Source: Phycisphaerales bacterium (lineage in GTDB: Bacteria; Planctomycetota; Phycisphaerae; SM23-33). Taken from it: 7,001 nucleotides of DNA. Positions 6,261-7,001 of the stretch are shown here, one piece after another. Positions within the stretch are counted from its first letter, which is position 1, and the number at the start of each line of letters is the position of its first letter. Under the pieces are notes generated by a model. It was not told the DNA's origin. It was given only the letters and a program-made list of their open reading frames with translations, and did no database searches. Where the stretch lies: positions 19,297 to 26,297 of the forward strand of contig PMBX01000063.1 of the NCBI GenBank assembly GCA_003153915.1. The letters run 5' to 3'. The translations under genes and the position numbers were made by a program.

Positions 6261-7001
6261 ACTATCCAAGTGCGCGGGACTGGTCCTGATGTTGTCATCG
6301 CTGTTGTATGCCGGGATTCGCGTCCGTCCCCACGATGTGGGGCGCGTGTGGATCGACGCCAGCCGGCCTCGAGAGATTCACGCCCCCTTCGACGTGGTGC
6401 CCATCGGTCCCGATGGGCAGCGCGGCCTGTGGATCGGTCCAGGCGTGGGCAGGGGCTGGCGCGGCGAAGCCGGAGGGGACGCCACGTACCAATTTGAAGC
6501 GCCCTGCGACGGGACATACAACATCTGGGTCTACTGCCTCTGGCACGACGAGTGCACCAACGCCATCTATGCCCAAATAGACGACGTGGACAAGGTGATA
6601 CTGGGCAATGATCCCATCTTCAACCAATGGCATTGGACGCGCGGGTTCTCGCTATTCCTGAAGCGCGGGCCGCATCGGCTGGTGTTGTCCAATCACAGCG
6701 ACAACATCGCCGTGCTACAGTTGTACCTGACCAACTCGCCGAGCGACCAGCCCGACCGAAACGCCCCGTCGTTTGTCGAGTTGTTCTATGAGGGATTCGA
6801 CGGCTGCGATGACGGGAATTTCGTCGCCTGGAAGCGACACGCCGGGCAGTGGTCGGTCAAGCATCCCGAGGAAGTCGCGGACCTAAGCAAGAAGATACTC
6901 ATCGGCCAATCGCGCGACGGGGCGATGATTACGTTTACCTCCCAGGACTGGCGGCAGTACGCGATGAACGTATCCGTCAAGACCGTGTCCATGGACGGTC
7001 C
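6250..7001 (+). CDS. Exported carbohydrate-binding-like / LamG-like domain protein, N-terminal part (3' end outside window)
   Basis: The frame is open from GTG 6250 to the window end, 250 full codons. Residues 1-23 are a basic stretch (VITRLSK) and then a hydrophobic run, fitting a signal peptide or signal anchor; no clear cleavage site or lipobox is visible. Residues about 32-162 look like a beta-sandwich carbohydrate-binding module. They run RVWIDAS, DATYQFEAPCDGTYNIWVYC, AIYAQIDDVD, NQWHWTRGFSLFL, RGPHRLVL and AVLQLYLT, the usual order of strand motifs in CBM6/35-like modules. From about 177 a second module begins, LFYEGFDG...WKRHAGQWSV...ILIGQ...DWRQYAMNVSVK. It resembles the opening of LamG or DUF1080-type concanavalin-like folds. 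The start is well supported: AGGAGGT at 6238-6244 lies five bases upstream. The gene overlaps the polymerase by 11 bases, so it probably acts outside the membrane on, or attached to, the same polysaccharide. Enzyme versus binding or anchoring role cannot be decided from the visible part. Confidence 0.82.
   Translation, partial: MITRLSKCAGLVLMLSSLLYAGIRVRPHDVGRVWIDASRPREIHAPFDVVPIGPDGQRGLWIGPGVGRGWRGEAGGDATYQFEAPCDGTYNIWVYCLWHDECTNAIYAQIDDVDKVILGNDPIFNQWHWTRGFSLFLKRGPHRLVLSNHSDNIAVLQLYLTNSPSDQPDRNAPSFVELFYEGFDGCDDGNFVAWKRHAGQWSVKHPEEVADLSKKILIGQSRDGAMITFTSQDWRQYAMNVSVKTVSMDG
6398..6419 (+). repeat. Perfect 10-bp inverted repeat inside the exported-protein gene
   Basis: The arms TGCCCATCGG (6398-6407) and CCGATGGGCA (6410-6419) are perfect reverse complements separated by two bases. 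In RNA the inner pair would open to leave a four-base loop. It lies in codons for VPIGPDGQ, about 150 bases into the gene. No U-run follows, so it is not a terminator. A chance origin in GC-rich coding DNA is possible. Confidence 0.5.

Noticed and set aside
5181..6269. A 362-codon open frame on the minus strand across the polymerase gene
   Set aside because: Its translation is a low-complexity Arg/Pro/Gln-rich sequence without motifs. The plus strand encodes a coherent membrane protein over the same stretch.

Overview
The window is one uninterrupted plus-strand stretch of seven genes, two of them cut by the window edges. It reads as part of an exopolysaccharide or surface-glycan assembly locus of the Wzx/Wzy type. 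In order it holds the C-terminal part of a polyprenyl-phosphate hexose-1-phosphate transferase (initiating enzyme), two GT4 glycosyltransferases, a MurJ/MviN-fold flippase, a small unrecognised multi-pass membrane protein, an O-antigen polymerase/ligase-family protein, and the first 250 codons of an exported protein with a carbohydrate-binding-like sandwich followed by the start of a LamG/DUF1080-like fold.

There is no intergenic DNA. With the starts chosen here, all six junctions overlap: four are 4-bp GTGA/ATGA stop-start overlaps (338-341, 1534-1537, 2736-2739, 4986-4989) and two are 11-bp overlaps led by strong Shine-Dalgarno sequences (4327-4337, 6250-6260). I see no promoter, terminator, tRNA, rRNA, mobile element or CRISPR array. 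The promoter must lie upstream of the window and the transcript continues past its end.

The proposed division of labour is inferred from families and order. The transferase loads the first sugar phosphate onto undecaprenyl phosphate at the inner face of the membrane. The two GT4 enzymes extend it. The MurJ-like protein flips the lipid-linked unit. The polymerase-family protein joins units on the outside. The last protein may bind, process or anchor the product. Co-polymerase (Wzz/Wzc) and outer-membrane export (Wza) genes are not in the window.

The host is a high-GC bacterium that uses Shine-Dalgarno sequences. The polymerase/flippase mix and the CBM-like plus LamG/DUF1080-like exported protein would suit a planctomycete or another PVC-group or environmental Gram-negative lineage, but this is a weak inference and no marker gene settles it. 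The least explained parts are the 220-residue membrane protein and the 3' exported protein. The most testable points are the departures from family consensus in the flippase and the polymerase.
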